64,000 bases of DNA from Dimorphilus gyrociliatus (Eukaryota > Annelida > Polychaeta > Dinophilidae), in the NCBI GenBank assembly GCA_904063045.1, contig CAJFCJ010000020.1, positions 550,916-614,915 on the forward strand. Reading direction: 5' to 3'. A program made the translations under genes and the position numbers. Positions 63,389 to 64,000 of this stretch are shown here, one piece after another (the stretch's first letter is position 1; each line of letters begins with the position of its first letter). The notes beneath the pieces were generated by a model that was not told the origin of the DNA, ran no database searches, and saw only the letters and a list, made by a program, of their open reading frames with translations.

Positions 63389-64000
63389 CTTTTCTTAAAT
63401 CTATTACTGCAGTTCTGGGATAGATTTGACTTTTTTCTACAATAGATTAATTATAAGTGAATGTTTGTCTTCTAAATTTCCCTAACGATTTTATATTTAT
63501 ATACTATATGATTAATTATTATTAATTAAATATGGTATACCTCTATTAGCCGCTTTACCATTTATAGCAGATTTGCAGTTCATATTTTTAACAGATTTAT
63601 ACCGTATATTTCGCTGTTTTTTTTTCAAATGTTCCTTTCCTTAGTAATCTTATGATTGCTAATTTCATGAGAAGTTGAAAAACAAAAACAATAAAACGTC
63701 TGCTTTGTTTATTCGGTTACCATGAACGCGAGTTTTTATCGTAATCAAGTTAGTTTTTAAATCTTCCAATTGATATAAGTTTTGATTTACGACGATTCTC
63801 AATATAACAAACGAAAATTTCTTAATCCTTTCTTTGTATCACAGATCTTGAGTGGCTGCTTAACATTTACTTAAAAGACATTAAGACTTTACAGCGCTAA
63901 TCTGTATACACAGTCCTGCAGAGATCAATATACGGTGCAGTTGTTTACCCCGTTGTTAAGGAATAATTTATGAATGTTCTTCTTTTTTCTAATTTCTAAT
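63389..64000. other. Upstream of the NACHT-WD gene
   Basis: AT-rich DNA to the right edge, presumed promoter or leader of the minus-strand gene. I see no exon that fits. Confidence 0.4.

Overview
This is an AT-rich eukaryotic window, most likely from a bilaterian invertebrate with a compact genome. The gene families are animal ones: SLC8 and SLC24 exchangers, DEG/ENaC, NACHT-WD, GKAP1, LRRC61 and calpain. Many introns are only 45-70 bp with plain GT-AG ends, and many intergenic distances are a few hundred bases. A small-genome spiralian (annelid-like) would fit, but that is inference. No operon, virus, intact transposon or CRISPR array was seen. All multi-exon models were built by hand from splice sites, reading phase and family resemblance. 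Every junction listed keeps frame, but none is backed by transcripts.

Layout. 0.2-0.9 kb (-): 5' part of a TMEM151-like membrane protein with PPxY motifs, running off the left edge. 1.3-2.1 kb (+): an arylamine N-acetyltransferase copy with a nonsense codon and a frameshift. 2.35-3.45 kb (-): LRRC61, head-to-head with GKAP1 (+, 3.7-4.7 kb). 4.7-11.3 kb: a long non-coding stretch with hairpins, possible 5' non-coding exons and TA microsatellites. 11.35-19.16 kb (+): an unrecognised eight-exon gene encoding four diverged copies of one module, with two alternative last exons that each end in a CaaX box (CVIM or CVVM); a tRNA-Val lies antisense in its second intron. 20.3-22.4 kb (-): a calpain with an intact catalytic triad but a Pro/Gln/Tyr tail instead of EF-hands. 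23.8-35.7 kb (-): a 14-exon SLC8-type Na+/Ca2+ exchanger. 36.3-37.8 kb (-): a coiled-coil protein with a RanBP2/NZF-like zinc motif. 40.8-46.5 kb (-): an SLC24-type K+-dependent Na+/Ca2+ exchanger, with a likely promoter near 48.5 kb. 51.2-52.8 kb (-): a DEG/ENaC channel subunit. 54.4 kb (+): a 91-codon orphan ORF. 55.9-56.2 kb (+): two identical tRNA-Glu(CTC) genes. 57.8-63.4 kb (-): an NWD1-like NACHT-WD protein.

How the genes relate. Two exchangers of different subfamilies lie on the same strand about 5 kb apart, and a cation-channel subunit lies further upstream. Their shared theme is Na+/Ca2+ handling at the plasma membrane; whether the linkage has functional meaning is unknown. The least familiar item is the four-module, predicted prenylated protein at 11.35-19.16 kb. 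It is my best candidate for something not previously described.
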